The notes under the pieces: generated by a model | Database searches by the model: none | The model's input: the letters and a program-made list of their open reading frames with translations, nothing else | Told to the model about the DNA's origin: nothing | Program-made: the position numbers and the translations under genes | Shown here: positions 15,435 to 24,025 of the stretch, piece after piece | Position numbering within the stretch: position 1 is the first letter of the stretch | Layout of the letters: each line of letters opens with the position of its first letter | Assembly: GCA_002840985.1 (NCBI GenBank) | Contig: PHDM01000026.1 | Coordinates: 1 to 32,870, forward strand | Source: Bacteroidetes bacterium HGW-Bacteroidetes-17 | GTDB lineage: Bacteria; Bacteroidota; Bacteroidia; Bacteroidales; GCA-2711565 | Length of the DNA stretch: 32,870 nucleotides | Direction of reading: 5' to 3'

Positions 15435-17084
15435 CTATTTATATAGTGCAGGTGTTATTCTCATTTTTGTGGCTTGTTCAAATGCATATCCCATTTTCAA
15501 CAGTTTATCTTCCTCAAATGGGCGGGCAATAAATGTAAGGCCGGCAGGCTGTCCATTCTCCCGATAACCCATCGGAATAGTCAGGCAGGGGTATTTGGCT
15601 GCTGCAGCAAAACCTGCACCTCTATTGTTGATGGTCAAAATCGCATCTAGATCATTAGCAACCATTGGGATTTCAAAATATCTAACTCCTTCCGCGTGAA
15701 GTCGATTTCTTAATTGATCCAGGCTGTCATTACTCATTTCTATTTCAGATGCTGCTTGAAAAATAACCTGACCGTAAGGAATTCTAACTAACGTATCCTC
15801 ATTGTTATAAACTACGATTTCTTTCATCGAGCGCAATTTAATATCTGCTGATGCATGGGCATCCAGATAATTAGGGAGATCAATTTTCATATCGGCGCTT
15901 AATAAATCACTGAATCCGCTAAAATCAACTGTTTCCGGTTCAACCTCAATAATGATAGCACCCAAATCGGTAAGTTTATCTAAGGTCAGTTTATAAATCG
16001 AATCTCTTAAAAGGTTTTTGTATGCTCCAAAGCGCAATCCTTCCAGCGTTCCGGATTTTAAATCTTCAAAATATTTTTTATCTTTTGGGTTGTCTTTGGT
16101 TGCCTGGTCAGCAGGGTCTTCACCTGTCATTGCCGATAGAAAAATAGCATTATCGATGATATTTCTGGTCATGGGGCCGGGAGTGTCCAGGGTACTTGAT
16201 AATGGAACAATCCCACTTCGGCTTAACAAACCAACTGTTGGTTTAAGCCCCATTAATGAGTTATTACTAGATGGTGATAAAATTGATCCTGATGTTTCTG
16301 TACCAACTGCAGCTGCTGCATAATTAGCTGCAATAGCTGCTCCACTTCCCGAACTAGATCCTCCCGTATCAAAAATTTTGCGACCATAAGGATTTAAGGT
16401 TTGTCCACCAACCGCACTAAAACCATTGGGACCTCCTCTGAAAAGAAAATTGGCCCATTCACTCAGGTTTGTTTTGCCTAAAATAATTGCCCCCTTTTCT
16501 TTCATCCTTTCAACAATATATGAATCGGAAGCTTTATTGTTTCGCAAAAAATGTGTTCCTGCCGTAGTGGGCATCCCTGCTGCATCAACATTGTCTTTCA
16601 ATAGAACCGGCATACCATAAATCGGATGATCGTTAGCCGATCTGTTTTTATCTTTTATTCGGGCCTCTTTTACAGCATTGGGGTTGATGGCAACAATGGC
16701 GTTCAGCATTTTGTCTTTATCGTTTTCAAATTTTACAATGCGGTAGAGATACCATTGAGTGAGTTTTTCGTAGCTAAGTTTACCCGAATTTATTTGTGAC
16801 TGAATACTTGGGATGTCTTGTTCGAAAATTAATGGTTTAAGCGATTGATAATCTTCTTCTGAGAAATTGCTGATTTGATCTGCGATATTTTTCCAAAGTT
16901 CGTTCTTATCCAGAATTTTTGACTGGATCTGTTTATAACGCATGTTTTGTGCTTCGTTATTTGCACAAAAAACTATTTCTGCAGATTCATCATAGGCAAC
17001 CCATGGGGCAATCACTGTTTTAGGTTTCTGTGTGCAAGCTACTGTAATGGTGAGCAGCAATAAAAGGGAAATTCTAGTTTGCAT
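15435..17084 (-). CDS. Amidase-signature hydrolase, predicted periplasmic lipoprotein
   Basis: A 549-residue amidase-signature enzyme that hydrolyses amide bonds with a Ser-cis-Ser-Lys triad. Lys163 lies in MPVLLKDNVD, the cis-Ser is within GGSSSGSG (241-248), and the nucleophile is Ser267 in GTETSGSI. Residues 1-17 form a lipoprotein signal (LLLLLTITVAC) with Cys18 as the lipidated residue, so it is predicted to be anchored in an envelope membrane facing the periplasm. The start at 17084 gives this signal peptide cleanly; an in-frame ATG at 17150 would put a charged leader before it. It is the last gene of a packed minus-strand group, 49 bases after the methyltransferase gene. Substrate unknown. 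Confidence 0.88.
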   Translation of the reverse strand: MQTRISLLLLLTITVACTQKPKTVIAPWVAYDESAEIVFCANNEAQNMRYKQIQSKILDKNELWKNIADQISNFSEEDYQSLKPLIFEQDIPSIQSQINSGKLSYEKLTQWYLYRIVKFENDKDKMLNAIVAINPNAVKEARIKDKNRSANDHPIYGMPVLLKDNVDAAGMPTTAGTHFLRNNKASDSYIVERMKEKGAIILGKTNLSEWANFLFRGGPNGFSAVGGQTLNPYGRKIFDTGGSSSGSGAAIAANYAAAAVGTETSGSILSPSSNNSLMGLKPTVGLLSRSGIVPLSSTLDTPGPMTRNIIDNAIFLSAMTGEDPADQATKDNPKDKKYFEDLKSGTLEGLRFGAYKNLLRDSIYKLTLDKLTDLGAIIIEVEPETVDFSGFSDLLSADMKIDLPNYLDAHASADIKLRSMKEIVVYNNEDTLVRIPYGQVIFQAASEIEMSNDSLDQLRNRLHAEGVRYFEIPMVANDLDAILTINNRGAGFAAAAKYPCLTIPMGYRENGQPAGLTFIARPFEEDKLLKMGYAFEQATKMRITPALYK

Positions 17085-17133
17085 AAGGCATTGTTTTATG
17101 TTAAGTTTAAATTTGGTTAAATATAATAAGTTT

Positions 17134-17964
17134 TTATTCTTTATTAGCATTAATCAATATAAAAGGAATGCTAAGTTTAAGCCCGCCATCTATCATCGAT
17201 TTATTGTTGAGTTGCATTTCAATCCGGTCGAATACCTGCTCCAATTTATCTTTAGGCACAATCCTGATCCAGGAATCCATGAATGCCAATCGAATAAAAT
17301 AATGGTTCATCATAGCAGTACCATCTGTAAATTTATAATTGAACCGATCCTGTTTTAAATTTTTAATCTTAAATCCGTGCTTTTGAAGCAGTGAATTAAT
17401 TTCATCGAGTGGGCGGCGCTTTTGATAAATATGTTGATGCATCAATTCAATTTCTTTATTCAGTTTTAATTCCGATAAAACCAGTTCAAATTGTTCATAA
17501 AACTCAATCATGCTTTTATCCATATTCATCGTTAGTACGAATTGTCCGTTAGGTTTAATGATACGCGAACATTCAGAAATAACCTTATCCATGTCACTCA
17601 CGTTATTGATCCCGTTGTTGCTGACAATCAAATCGATCGAATTATTATCAAGTGGAATTGATTCTGCAACACCTTCGATTATTTTAATATTTTTGATCCT
17701 GTAAAAATCAATCTTTCTCTTTACATGAGCAATGGCTTCTTTCCAGGGATCAATTCCGTAAACGGTGGAACTTTCTCCAAGTCGCATTGCAAGTTCAGTC
17801 AACGGAAATCCGGTTCCAAATCCGATATCGATTGCCAAAATATTTGGCTTATAATCAATGGAATTAAGCAGTTTTAATCCAAATGGTGCCGACCAAATTG
17901 ACAATTCATCCGCGACATGGACATATTCGGTTAAATTAAAATCATTGTCAAGGTACTTTTTCAT
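17134..17964 (-). CDS. Class I SAM-dependent methyltransferase (UbiE-like)
   Basis: A 276-residue methyltransferase. Motif I is AIDIGFGTGFP (44-54), followed by Asp72 at the end of strand 2 (VYGIDPW), IIEGVAESIPLDNNSIDLIV as motif II, and IIKPNGQFVLTMN as motif III. This is the Methyltransf_11/UbiE class that acts on small molecules. The C-terminal 130 residues are family-specific, with RFNYKFTDGTAMMNHYFIRL, and are not recognised further. It starts 26 bases after the phosphoesterase gene and is followed by the amidase gene, so it is probably part of a four-gene transcript. Confidence 0.8.
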   Translation of the reverse strand: MKKYLDNDFNLTEYVHVADELSIWSAPFGLKLLNSIDYKPNILAIDIGFGTGFPLTELAMRLGESSTVYGIDPWKEAIAHVKRKIDFYRIKNIKIIEGVAESIPLDNNSIDLIVSNNGINNVSDMDKVISECSRIIKPNGQFVLTMNMDKSMIEFYEQFELVLSELKLNKEIELMHQHIYQKRRPLDEINSLLQKHGFKIKNLKQDRFNYKFTDGTAMMNHYFIRLAFMDSWIRIVPKDKLEQVFDRIEMQLNNKSMIDGGLKLSIPFILINANKE

Positions 17965-17990
17965 ATTTTGGATGATTAGATTTTTGTCCT

Positions 17991-18839
17991 CTAACAGATG
18001 ATCCTTTTGGCCATTGAAGGGTCTTTGAGATCAAATTTAACGATTGATAGCTCCGGCCCGTCATGTGCTGCGTTAAATGAAACCGTATTCCCTATTTGTT
18101 GTTTCCAGAAACCGGTTAATCTGGTTGATTCATGAATATGACCATGAAGGGTGATAAATGGATGTCTTTCCTCAATAAGTCGTTTTATGGCAATACTTCC
18201 AACATGAACATCCATTGGAACATGATCAACCATTATCCCGTCGAGCGAAGCCCGGTCGAGATAGGTCTTATAAGGAGGTGAGTGGAAGAGGAAAATGGCT
18301 TTGGAAACATCTTCATTTTCTGTCAAGATTTCTAAATCTTTCTGTATGGTTGCAAATTCGATATCTTCAGTTGGAGCATATGTCCTAAACCCTTCATTCG
18401 GATGGACACAGCCGGGATCTACATACCTGGATACATCATATTTTTCCCAATCTTTCATCTGGAAAGGGGTTGGAGGTACGAAGGAATACCCAAAAATGAG
18501 GTAATCCCCAAATGATATTTTTTGTTGATTGGAATAATGAAACAATCCATTGTTGCTTTCTGTCAGAAACTTCTCCTCTTCGCAACGTGCATCGTCATTT
18601 CCAAGAATTAAGTAAATCCGGGGGTAACGATCCTTTAAATCCTTTTTAAGTTGATAAAGGCTTGGAAAAAGAAAATCGGTGGTAAAATCATCATAGTTCC
18701 CCATTTTCTTAAGACGATGTGGCAGCAAATCTCCTCCAAAAAAAACAGCTTCCGGTTTTTCTTCTTTAATTTGAAGGAATAACTTATCATATCTGTCGAT
18801 GTGACCATGAAGATCCGTTACAAAGAAACATTTACTCAT
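17991..18839 (-). CDS. Calcineurin-like metallophosphoesterase
   Basis: A 282-residue dinuclear-metal phosphoesterase without a signal peptide. The five family blocks are present: DLH (D9, H11), GGD (D37), GNDD (N81, where many members have GNHD), FHSPPY (H186) and HGHIHES (H234, H236). Members cleave phosphomonoesters, phosphodiesters or nucleotide conjugates; nothing here fixes the substrate. Its start codon directly abuts the stop codon of the nucleotidyltransferase gene (18839/18840), which implies co-translation and a shared function. Removal of a nucleotidyl group added by the partner is an attractive but untested idea. Confidence 0.85.
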   Translation of the reverse strand: MSKCFFVTDLHGHIDRYDKLFLQIKEEKPEAVFFGGDLLPHRLKKMGNYDDFTTDFLFPSLYQLKKDLKDRYPRIYLILGNDDARCEEEKFLTESNNGLFHYSNQQKISFGDYLIFGYSFVPPTPFQMKDWEKYDVSRYVDPGCVHPNEGFRTYAPTEDIEFATIQKDLEILTENEDVSKAIFLFHSPPYKTYLDRASLDGIMVDHVPMDVHVGSIAIKRLIEERHPFITLHGHIHESTRLTGFWKQQIGNTVSFNAAHDGPELSIVKFDLKDPSMAKRIIC

Positions 18840-19700
18840 CTAAATCTTTTTAATAAGTTTTGCTCCATCGGTTAAGGCTCCAATCATGGTAGCGAAGCTG
18901 TTTTTATTTTTAATATCATCATCGGTAACAATATGTAAATCAATCAACCCATCAGTTTTATAACCTGTTTTTAGGAAATTCATTTCTGAGAGGCAAAGAC
19001 TCCATCCTTCGAACCAGGCTTTTAGTTCCGTTTCTTGGGTAGGGTTACCTTCAAAGTGAACCAGAAGGTCAATATCGCTCGCGGGACCTGCATTTGCATT
19101 TTTGGTACTCCCGATAATATAGAAAGCTTTCACACCTAGTTTTTTCATGTCTAGCTTCTGTGCAATGATGTTTGCAAAGTCGTATCTCCATTTCCAATGA
19201 ACATTCGCTTGTGAATGCATCAAGGAAGTTGAATGATCATCTATTATTTCTTTTTGAAGTTTTTCAGCATCTAAAATTTCAAGTGTTTTTTTCAACCTTT
19301 TATTAAAGATGTGGTTGCCAATCTGGTGGGCTATTGTATTCAGCAACTTTTGCTCTTCCGGCAAAAACTGGCTATCCCTGACCATCTGTTTGAATTTGGT
19401 ATAATAAACCTCAATTCTTCCTGAAATTTCTTCGTCTATTATGATGTCAGAGAACTGAACCCACTCGGTTTCTTCCCATCCCGACTCTTTGTAAATTTTG
19501 TCTTCAAATATTATTTTTACCCTGGTGATTATTGGATATTGCCACCCTCCCCAGATATGTTTTACGATTTCCATTAAGAACTCATCAACCGGTAAATTTT
19601 CGCTTATTATTTCCTGAACTTTATACAGGCATTTCATCTCTTTCTCCCTCTCTCTCAGGCTGTTGATTTTTTCTTGGTCGAGGTATTCATTTCTGATCAT
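18840..19700 (-). CDS. Nucleotidyltransferase with an N-terminal sensor-like region
   Basis: A 286-residue protein with two parts. Residues 185-286 form a pol-beta-type nucleotidyltransferase domain: Gly197-Ser198 in IIGSTKN, the metal pair Asp209/Asp211 in SDIDLLVHF, and a third acidic residue, Asp254, in LIDLHIV. Residues 10-140 (LREREKEMKCLYKVQEIISE, HIWGGWQYP, LNTIAHQIGNHIF) resemble the GAF-like module found at the start of some PEP/pyruvate-binding-domain proteins and sensor proteins. The family usually transfers AMP or another nucleotide to a small molecule, protein or RNA; the target is unknown. A TATATTTG promoter box lies 55 bases upstream. The phosphoesterase gene begins at the very next base after its stop, making this the first gene of a likely four-gene operon. 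Confidence 0.8.
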   Translation of the reverse strand: MIRNEYLDQEKINSLREREKEMKCLYKVQEIISENLPVDEFLMEIVKHIWGGWQYPIITRVKIIFEDKIYKESGWEETEWVQFSDIIIDEEISGRIEVYYTKFKQMVRDSQFLPEEQKLLNTIAHQIGNHIFNKRLKKTLEILDAEKLQKEIIDDHSTSLMHSQANVHWKWRYDFANIIAQKLDMKKLGVKAFYIIGSTKNANAGPASDIDLLVHFEGNPTQETELKAWFEGWSLCLSEMNFLKTGYKTDGLIDLHIVTDDDIKNKNSFATMIGALTDGAKLIKKI

Positions 19701-19754
19701 TTGTATTTTACTTTAATAAAACAATAAATGTTGGTTTTTACTGATTAGTAAAAG

Positions 19755-19762
19755 CAAATATA
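19755..19762 (-). promoter_or_regulatory. Candidate -7 promoter box for the nucleotidyltransferase operon
   Basis: On the minus strand this reads TATATTTG, an exact TAnnTTTG match, with its downstream end 55 bases before the start codon. It would drive the nucleotidyltransferase, phosphoesterase, methyltransferase and amidase genes. No clear -33 TTTG is seen. Confidence 0.45.
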
Positions 19763-19925
19763 ACAATTTGATGAAATTGTTTTGAAGATGATAAAGCTAA
19801 ATTGTGGATCCGTGATCTCCTTGTTTGCAGAAAGCCAGAATTAAAACTGACAAAGGGATTCCTACTTGTGTGTGAATGATGGTTGAAAAAACTGAAATTA
19901 TCATGATGTCCTGTTACCTTTAAAC

Positions 19926-21395
19926 TTATTTGTTCTTTGCTTCCTCCACAATCTGTTTCACATCTGCCAGCATTTTTACGGCATCGTAAACAATCCCATC
20001 TTTAATGGTCCATTTTACCCCACCTTTGGTTTTAACAACTCCATCTTCAACAACAGTAATTCCGGTAGGATAGAGGTATTTTAAATTTTCAAGCGGGTTG
20101 CCTTCAACCAAAATCAAATCGGCTAAAAATCCTTCTTTAATTCGTCCGATTTGATCCTCAAATCCTAATATTATTGCATTATTACCTGTTGCATTCATCA
20201 TTACATCAATGGGATGGAAACCTGCCTCGTGCATCAGTTCCAACTCGCGGATATAGGTGAACCCATACATCATGTAAATAAATCCGGCATCTTCGCCTGC
20301 ACCAACTAAGCCGCCCATATCTGCAAAATCTTTTACGGCTTTCATCCAGATTTTATAATTTTCTTTCCAGTTTTTTTCGTCGGTAGTGGTCCAATTCCAA
20401 TGGTAGGAACCATGATTTTGAGGTGAAGGTGAAAAATAATTTGCCAATGTTGGATGCAAATATTCATTGAACCATGGCTGGGTTTGGGCCCTTTGTAAAT
20501 CACGGTTAGCTTCATAAATGGCAAAAGTAGGAATCCATGCCACATGATGATCGACCATTCCTTTTAGTATTTTTTCGAGACGAACAGGGTCGGCTTCTTT
20601 CCATAAACTCCCGGCCCATCTGAAACGATCATTCTCATTATTATAATTATACCAGGATGGGAAATTCTGAGAGCCTATAAGCGCCGCATCAGGGATGCCG
20701 TACCAATGCTCGATGGTTGAAGTGCCATATTGAATATCATCGCGCGCATCGGTTTCTTCAACCCCTACATGGTGTGCCACTTTTAAACCCAATACATGGC
20801 TTTCGGCCAAAACAGCTTCCCTCACCTCTTTGTCCATACCGAATATTTTAATCCCATCGGCACCCATTTTTTTAAATTCACGAATCTGGGCAATTGCACC
20901 TTTAATATCTTTATTGCGAACGACCATGTAAATTAAAATTCGTGGAGCCGTAAGATAGCCCATTTGGCTTTTTTGTCGGTCAGCCAAGGTTAATTCAATG
21001 TCGCTACCAACATCACGCACAGTAGTAATACCACATGCCAGCCATAGTTTGTATAAATATTCAAGTGTGCAATTCGGCCTTTCATGGATGTGCACATGAT
21101 TGTTGATCAAACCGGGTAACAAATACATTCCCGTACCGTCGATAAAGTGTTTTTCATTGGCATAGGCATCTTTCCCTGTTTTGGTATTTGTTATGGCTGT
21201 AATTTTGTTTTTTTCAACAATCACATCATTTGGTCCTTTCATTGGTGTTCCTTTTCCATCAATCAACATCACATTTTTAATCAAAAATCGATCATATTTC
21301 CCCGCATTTTCAATTCCGACATGCTGAGATTTTAAAAAGTTGAATGGATAAATCAGGATAGTGAGTAGTAATAAATAGGGAAGTACGTTTTTCAT
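19926..21395 (-). CDS. Exported metal-dependent amidohydrolase
   Basis: A 489-residue amidohydrolase-superfamily enzyme (imidazolonepropionase/prolidase-like branch). A signal peptide covers about residues 1-23. Metal ligands follow the superfamily order: H100 and H102 (NNHVHIHERP), Lys183 in GIKIFG as the likely carboxylated lysine, a His at 208 or 209 (VAHHVG), H230 (STIEHW) and Asp369 (GAGEDAG). Such exported members in Bacteroidota often act on dipeptides or cyclic amides; the substrate is not fixed by sequence. It is transcribed away from the exported RidA gene across a 124-base shared promoter region, hinting at a linked role. No terminator is obvious after it. Confidence 0.86.
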   Translation of the reverse strand: MKNVLPYLLLLTILIYPFNFLKSQHVGIENAGKYDRFLIKNVMLIDGKGTPMKGPNDVIVEKNKITAITNTKTGKDAYANEKHFIDGTGMYLLPGLINNHVHIHERPNCTLEYLYKLWLACGITTVRDVGSDIELTLADRQKSQMGYLTAPRILIYMVVRNKDIKGAIAQIREFKKMGADGIKIFGMDKEVREAVLAESHVLGLKVAHHVGVEETDARDDIQYGTSTIEHWYGIPDAALIGSQNFPSWYNYNNENDRFRWAGSLWKEADPVRLEKILKGMVDHHVAWIPTFAIYEANRDLQRAQTQPWFNEYLHPTLANYFSPSPQNHGSYHWNWTTTDEKNWKENYKIWMKAVKDFADMGGLVGAGEDAGFIYMMYGFTYIRELELMHEAGFHPIDVMMNATGNNAIILGFEDQIGRIKEGFLADLILVEGNPLENLKYLYPTGITVVEDGVVKTKGGVKWTIKDGIVYDAVKMLADVKQIVEEAKNK

Positions 21396-21433
21396 AAGGG
21401 TTATAATTATGGATTTTTAAATTAAGTTCTTAA

Positions 21434-21441
21434 CAAATATA
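21434..21441 (-). promoter_or_regulatory. Candidate -7 promoter box for the exported amidohydrolase gene
   Basis: TATATTTG on the minus strand, an exact TAnnTTTG match 39 bases before the start codon. A plus-strand AATATTTG (21476-21483, one mismatch) may serve the divergent RidA gene, so the two promoters would be about 40 bases apart. Confidence 0.4.
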
Positions 21442-21519
21442 AAAGATTTTATATATGACTAATTGTTGACATCATAATATTTGTAAATTAGTATGCGATA
21501 ACCATCTAAAAAATCCAAA

Positions 21520-21966
21520 ATGAAAAAGTTTTATTTGATCCTGATTAGTTTTTTTATGCTGACTTCAGTCATTGCAGAGGAAAAACCTGGTGAAGGTTCT
21601 GCCCCGCCATATAGCAAAGCCAGAATGGTGAATGAAACCTTATATATTGCCGGACAAATTGCCCGCGATGAAAGCGGGGAGTTGGTCATTGGTGATATTA
21701 AAGAATCGACACGCCAGTGTATGAAAAATATCGGCACCATTTTAAAAGACTATAAAATGGATTATAAAGATTTGGTGATGGTTCAAATATTTTTAATGGA
21801 TTTAGATGATTATGATTTTGTGAATGAAGCTTACCGCGATTTTTTTACCGACGAAATTTTCCCTGCCCGTCTTTGTCTTCAGGTAGCAAAAATACCCGGT
21901 GGATCCCCCATCGAAATTTCTGCAATTGCTGAAGCGAAAAGGCGAAATGGTATTTATTTTCCTTAA
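21520..21966 (+). CDS. Exported RidA (YjgF/YER057c/UK114) family protein
   Basis: RidA proteins hydrolyse reactive enamine/imine intermediates made by PLP enzymes, normally in the cytosol. This 148-residue protein keeps the active-site pattern: Arg117 and Cys119 in FPARLCLQVA and Glu132 in PIEISAIA, matching Arg105, Cys107 and Glu120 of the E. coli protein. It also keeps the SAPPYSKA and LYIAGQI openings. Unlike classic RidA it begins with a signal peptide (residues 1-19, cut near VIA-EE), so it should work in the periplasm or outside. It sits divergently from an exported amidohydrolase, and its stop codon overlaps the stop codon of the convergent dehydrogenase gene. The fold assignment is firm; an enamine substrate outside the cytosol is uncertain. 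Confidence 0.87.
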   Translation: MKKFYLILISFFMLTSVIAEEKPGEGSAPPYSKARMVNETLYIAGQIARDESGELVIGDIKESTRQCMKNIGTILKDYKMDYKDLVMVQIFLMDLDDYDFVNEAYRDFFTDEIFPARLCLQVAKIPGGSPIEISAIAEAKRRNGIYFP

Positions 21967-22892
21967 TACCCCAATTTGGTAGAAACCAGATTCAATAAGG
22001 GTTGACCTGCCATTGCCCGCTTATAATTCTCGATTATTTGAGGAGCCACTGAAATAGGATTGGTCAAACTGGCAATATGAGGGGTTATATTAATTTTGGA
22101 ATGAGCCCAAAACGGATGATTTTCGGGCAAAGGTTCAATACGGAAAACATCCAAACTTGCACCTGACAATCTATTGCCATCAATCATTTCAATCAAATCT
22201 TCATCAACCAAATGATTGCCCCTGGCTACATTAATGATATAAGCCTGATCCTGAATTTTTGAAAATGTTTCCTTATTCAGTATGTTTTTTGTTTTCTCAG
22301 TTAAGGGAAGAAGGCATACCAAAATGTTCGTTTCCGACAGAAATTCATCGAACTCATCTGATCCTGTGTAAACTTTTACATTTTTGATTTCTTTTGGCGA
22401 TTGGGCCCAACCAACTACCTTAAATCCAATAGCGGCCAACTTGATGGCTAAATCCTGCCCTAAAACACCCATTCCCATGATGCCGACATGAACATTAGGG
22501 GCAATCTGAAAATTATTGACATCCCAAATTTTTTGTTTTTGATTTTCGTGATATTGGGTAAACGCGCGTAAATGGTTAAATATTAAACCAATCACAAATT
22601 CGCTCATGGCATGTGCAAGCTCCGGATCTACGATTCTGACAATAGGGATGTTTAAAGGTAAATCCGGATCACTTAGCAAATGGTCAACTCCGGCACCCAG
22701 CGATGAGATAGCTTTTAGGTTTGGATAATGTTTCAAAATTCCTCTTGGATGTTTCCAACAAAGCACAAATTCAATCTCTTCCAAATTTCCCTCTTCAGGA
22801 TAGACACGAAGTTCAATTTTGGGATCGATATTTCTTAAAGCAGACGTCCAGGGACTTAAGTCACGATCGTTACAGATAATCAGAAGAGCCAT
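21963..22892 (-). CDS. D-2-hydroxyacid dehydrogenase (glyoxylate/hydroxypyruvate reductase A-like)
   Basis: A 309-residue NAD(P)H-dependent reductase that interconverts 2-oxo acids and D-2-hydroxy acids, closest in layout to GhrA. The cofactor motif is GMGVLG (140-145), and the catalytic set is Arg224 (NVARG), Glu253 (FRIEPLP) and His272 (TPHIAS). The N-terminal substrate domain has SSLGAGVDHL. It begins 10 bases after the PLP enzyme gene, so the two form an operon: the PLP enzyme would release a 2-oxo acid such as pyruvate or 2-oxobutyrate that the dehydrogenase could reduce. That pathway is inference. Its last codons overlap the RidA stop tail-to-tail. Confidence 0.86.
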   Translation of the reverse strand: MALLIICNDRDLSPWTSALRNIDPKIELRVYPEEGNLEEIEFVLCWKHPRGILKHYPNLKAISSLGAGVDHLLSDPDLPLNIPIVRIVDPELAHAMSEFVIGLIFNHLRAFTQYHENQKQKIWDVNNFQIAPNVHVGIMGMGVLGQDLAIKLAAIGFKVVGWAQSPKEIKNVKVYTGSDEFDEFLSETNILVCLLPLTEKTKNILNKETFSKIQDQAYIINVARGNHLVDEDLIEMIDGNRLSGASLDVFRIEPLPENHPFWAHSKINITPHIASLTNPISVAPQIIENYKRAMAGQPLLNLVSTKLGY

Positions 22893-22902
22893 GAGTAAAT
22901 GT

Positions 22903-23880
22903 TTAATTTGATAACTGAGCTATATAATTAAAAGTTGCAGGGAAGCCACCTGTATGCCAGAAAAGAACGGATGAACCTGACCTGATTTTTTGATTTATGA
23001 TCTGATCGATCATGCCATAAAATGCACGTCCTGTATAAACTGGATCTAGCAGAATTCCTTCTTTTTCAGCTAATAATTTGATGGCATTAATCTCATTATT
23101 TGTCAACACACCATATCCGGCTTTTTCATAATCAAGTAATAAATGGATTTCATCAAGACAAAAGTCGCGTGTTATATTCAATCTTTTTTTAGTGTCATTC
23201 ATGATGTTCAGAATGTTTTGATTAAGGCTCAATCCATTGATTTCGTCTTTATCAATACAAACTCCTATAATTTCGCTATCAAGCTGATAAAGCGCTTTTC
23301 CTAACAACATCCCCGCATGGGTGCCTCCGGAACTGCTGGCAAAATAAATATAATCAATAGGTTGTTGCAGCTCTTTTAATTGGTCCTGAAGTTCTTTGAT
23401 TGCACGAACATACCCAAGTGCGCCAATTGAATTGGAGCCGCCATAAGGAATGATATATGGACGCTGTCCATTTTTTTTACAAGATGCGGCGATCAATGGA
23501 ATATCTTCACCCTTTCTGTTTTCTCCGGTAAAATGAAGATGAGCACCCAAGAGCTTACTCATGAGTAAATTTCCGGTAAATTCTTTTGGTTGATGGCCAC
23601 CCAGAACAAGGTGGCATTTTAACCCTGCCCTGGCTGCGGCAGCGGCGGTTTGCCTGCAATGATTTGACTGTTGGGCACCGGCCGTGATAATGCTGTCGCA
23701 CGACTGATCAAGTGCCGTTTGAATTAAATATTCAAGTTTGCGGGTTTTATTCCCACCAGTCGCCAGTCCGGTTTGGTCATCCCTTTTAATATATATCTGA
23801 TAACCAGGAAATTGATCAGACAAATTATTGAGCCTTTCAAGAGGAGTCGGGAAGAAGCCAAGTTTCATAAAATGATCCAT
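22903..23880 (-). CDS. PLP-dependent D-cysteine desulfhydrase / ACC deaminase family enzyme
   Basis: Fold-type II PLP enzyme of about 325 aa that deaminates D-cysteine (to pyruvate, sulfide and ammonia) or 1-aminocyclopropane-1-carboxylate. Lys45 in TGGNKTRKLEYL is the PLP lysine; AGAQQSNHCRQTAAAAA (67-83) and SSGGTHAG bind the substrate carboxylate and cofactor phosphate. The segment LDPVYTGRAFYGM is typical of the desulfhydrase branch. The start is set at 23880 (MDHFMKLGFFPTPLERL) or possibly 23868 (MKLGFF). An in-frame ATG at 23952 is rejected because a perfect -7 box lies inside that extension. It is co-transcribed with the downstream dehydrogenase. Desulfhydrase is favoured over ACC deaminase, without proof. 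Confidence 0.85.
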   Translation of the reverse strand: MDHFMKLGFFPTPLERLNNLSDQFPGYQIYIKRDDQTGLATGGNKTRKLEYLIQTALDQSCDSIITAGAQQSNHCRQTAAAAARAGLKCHLVLGGHQPKEFTGNLLMSKLLGAHLHFTGENRKGEDIPLIAASCKKNGQRPYIIPYGGSNSIGALGYVRAIKELQDQLKELQQPIDYIYFASSSGGTHAGMLLGKALYQLDSEIIGVCIDKDEINGLSLNQNILNIMNDTKKRLNITRDFCLDEIHLLLDYEKAGYGVLTNNEINAIKLLAEKEGILLDPVYTGRAFYGMIDQIINQKIRSGSSVLFWHTGGFPATFNYIAQLSN

Positions 23881-23915
23881 GATACGATAATTGTTTACAT
23901 TTGAGATTTCAATTT

Positions 23916-23923
23916 CAAAAGTA
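23916..23923 (-). promoter_or_regulatory. Candidate -7 promoter box for the PLP enzyme/dehydrogenase operon
   Basis: TACTTTTG on the minus strand matches TAnnTTTG exactly. Transcription would start around 23908, downstream of the ATG at 23952, which supports the shorter PLP-enzyme start at 23880 with a leader of roughly 30 bases. Confidence 0.45.
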
Positions 23924-24025
23924 AGAACAATTAATGGGATAAATGAGATCAATGTCCTATTTGCTGCTTAAGAAGATTTTACTATTCTGGATACTCCTTC
24001 CTATATCTTAAATAGGAGGCAAATC

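Noticed and set aside
16018-16323. Plus-strand 101-codon open frame inside the amidase gene
   Set aside because: Antisense shadow of the amidase signature region.
17085-17150. Upstream extension of the amidase to ATG 17150
   Set aside because: It would bury a clean lipoprotein signal peptide behind a lysine-rich leader.
23881-23952. Upstream extension of the D-cysteine desulfhydrase-like enzyme to ATG 23952
   Set aside because: It contains a perfect -7 promoter box (23916-23923) and adds residues before the conserved FPTPLERL opening.
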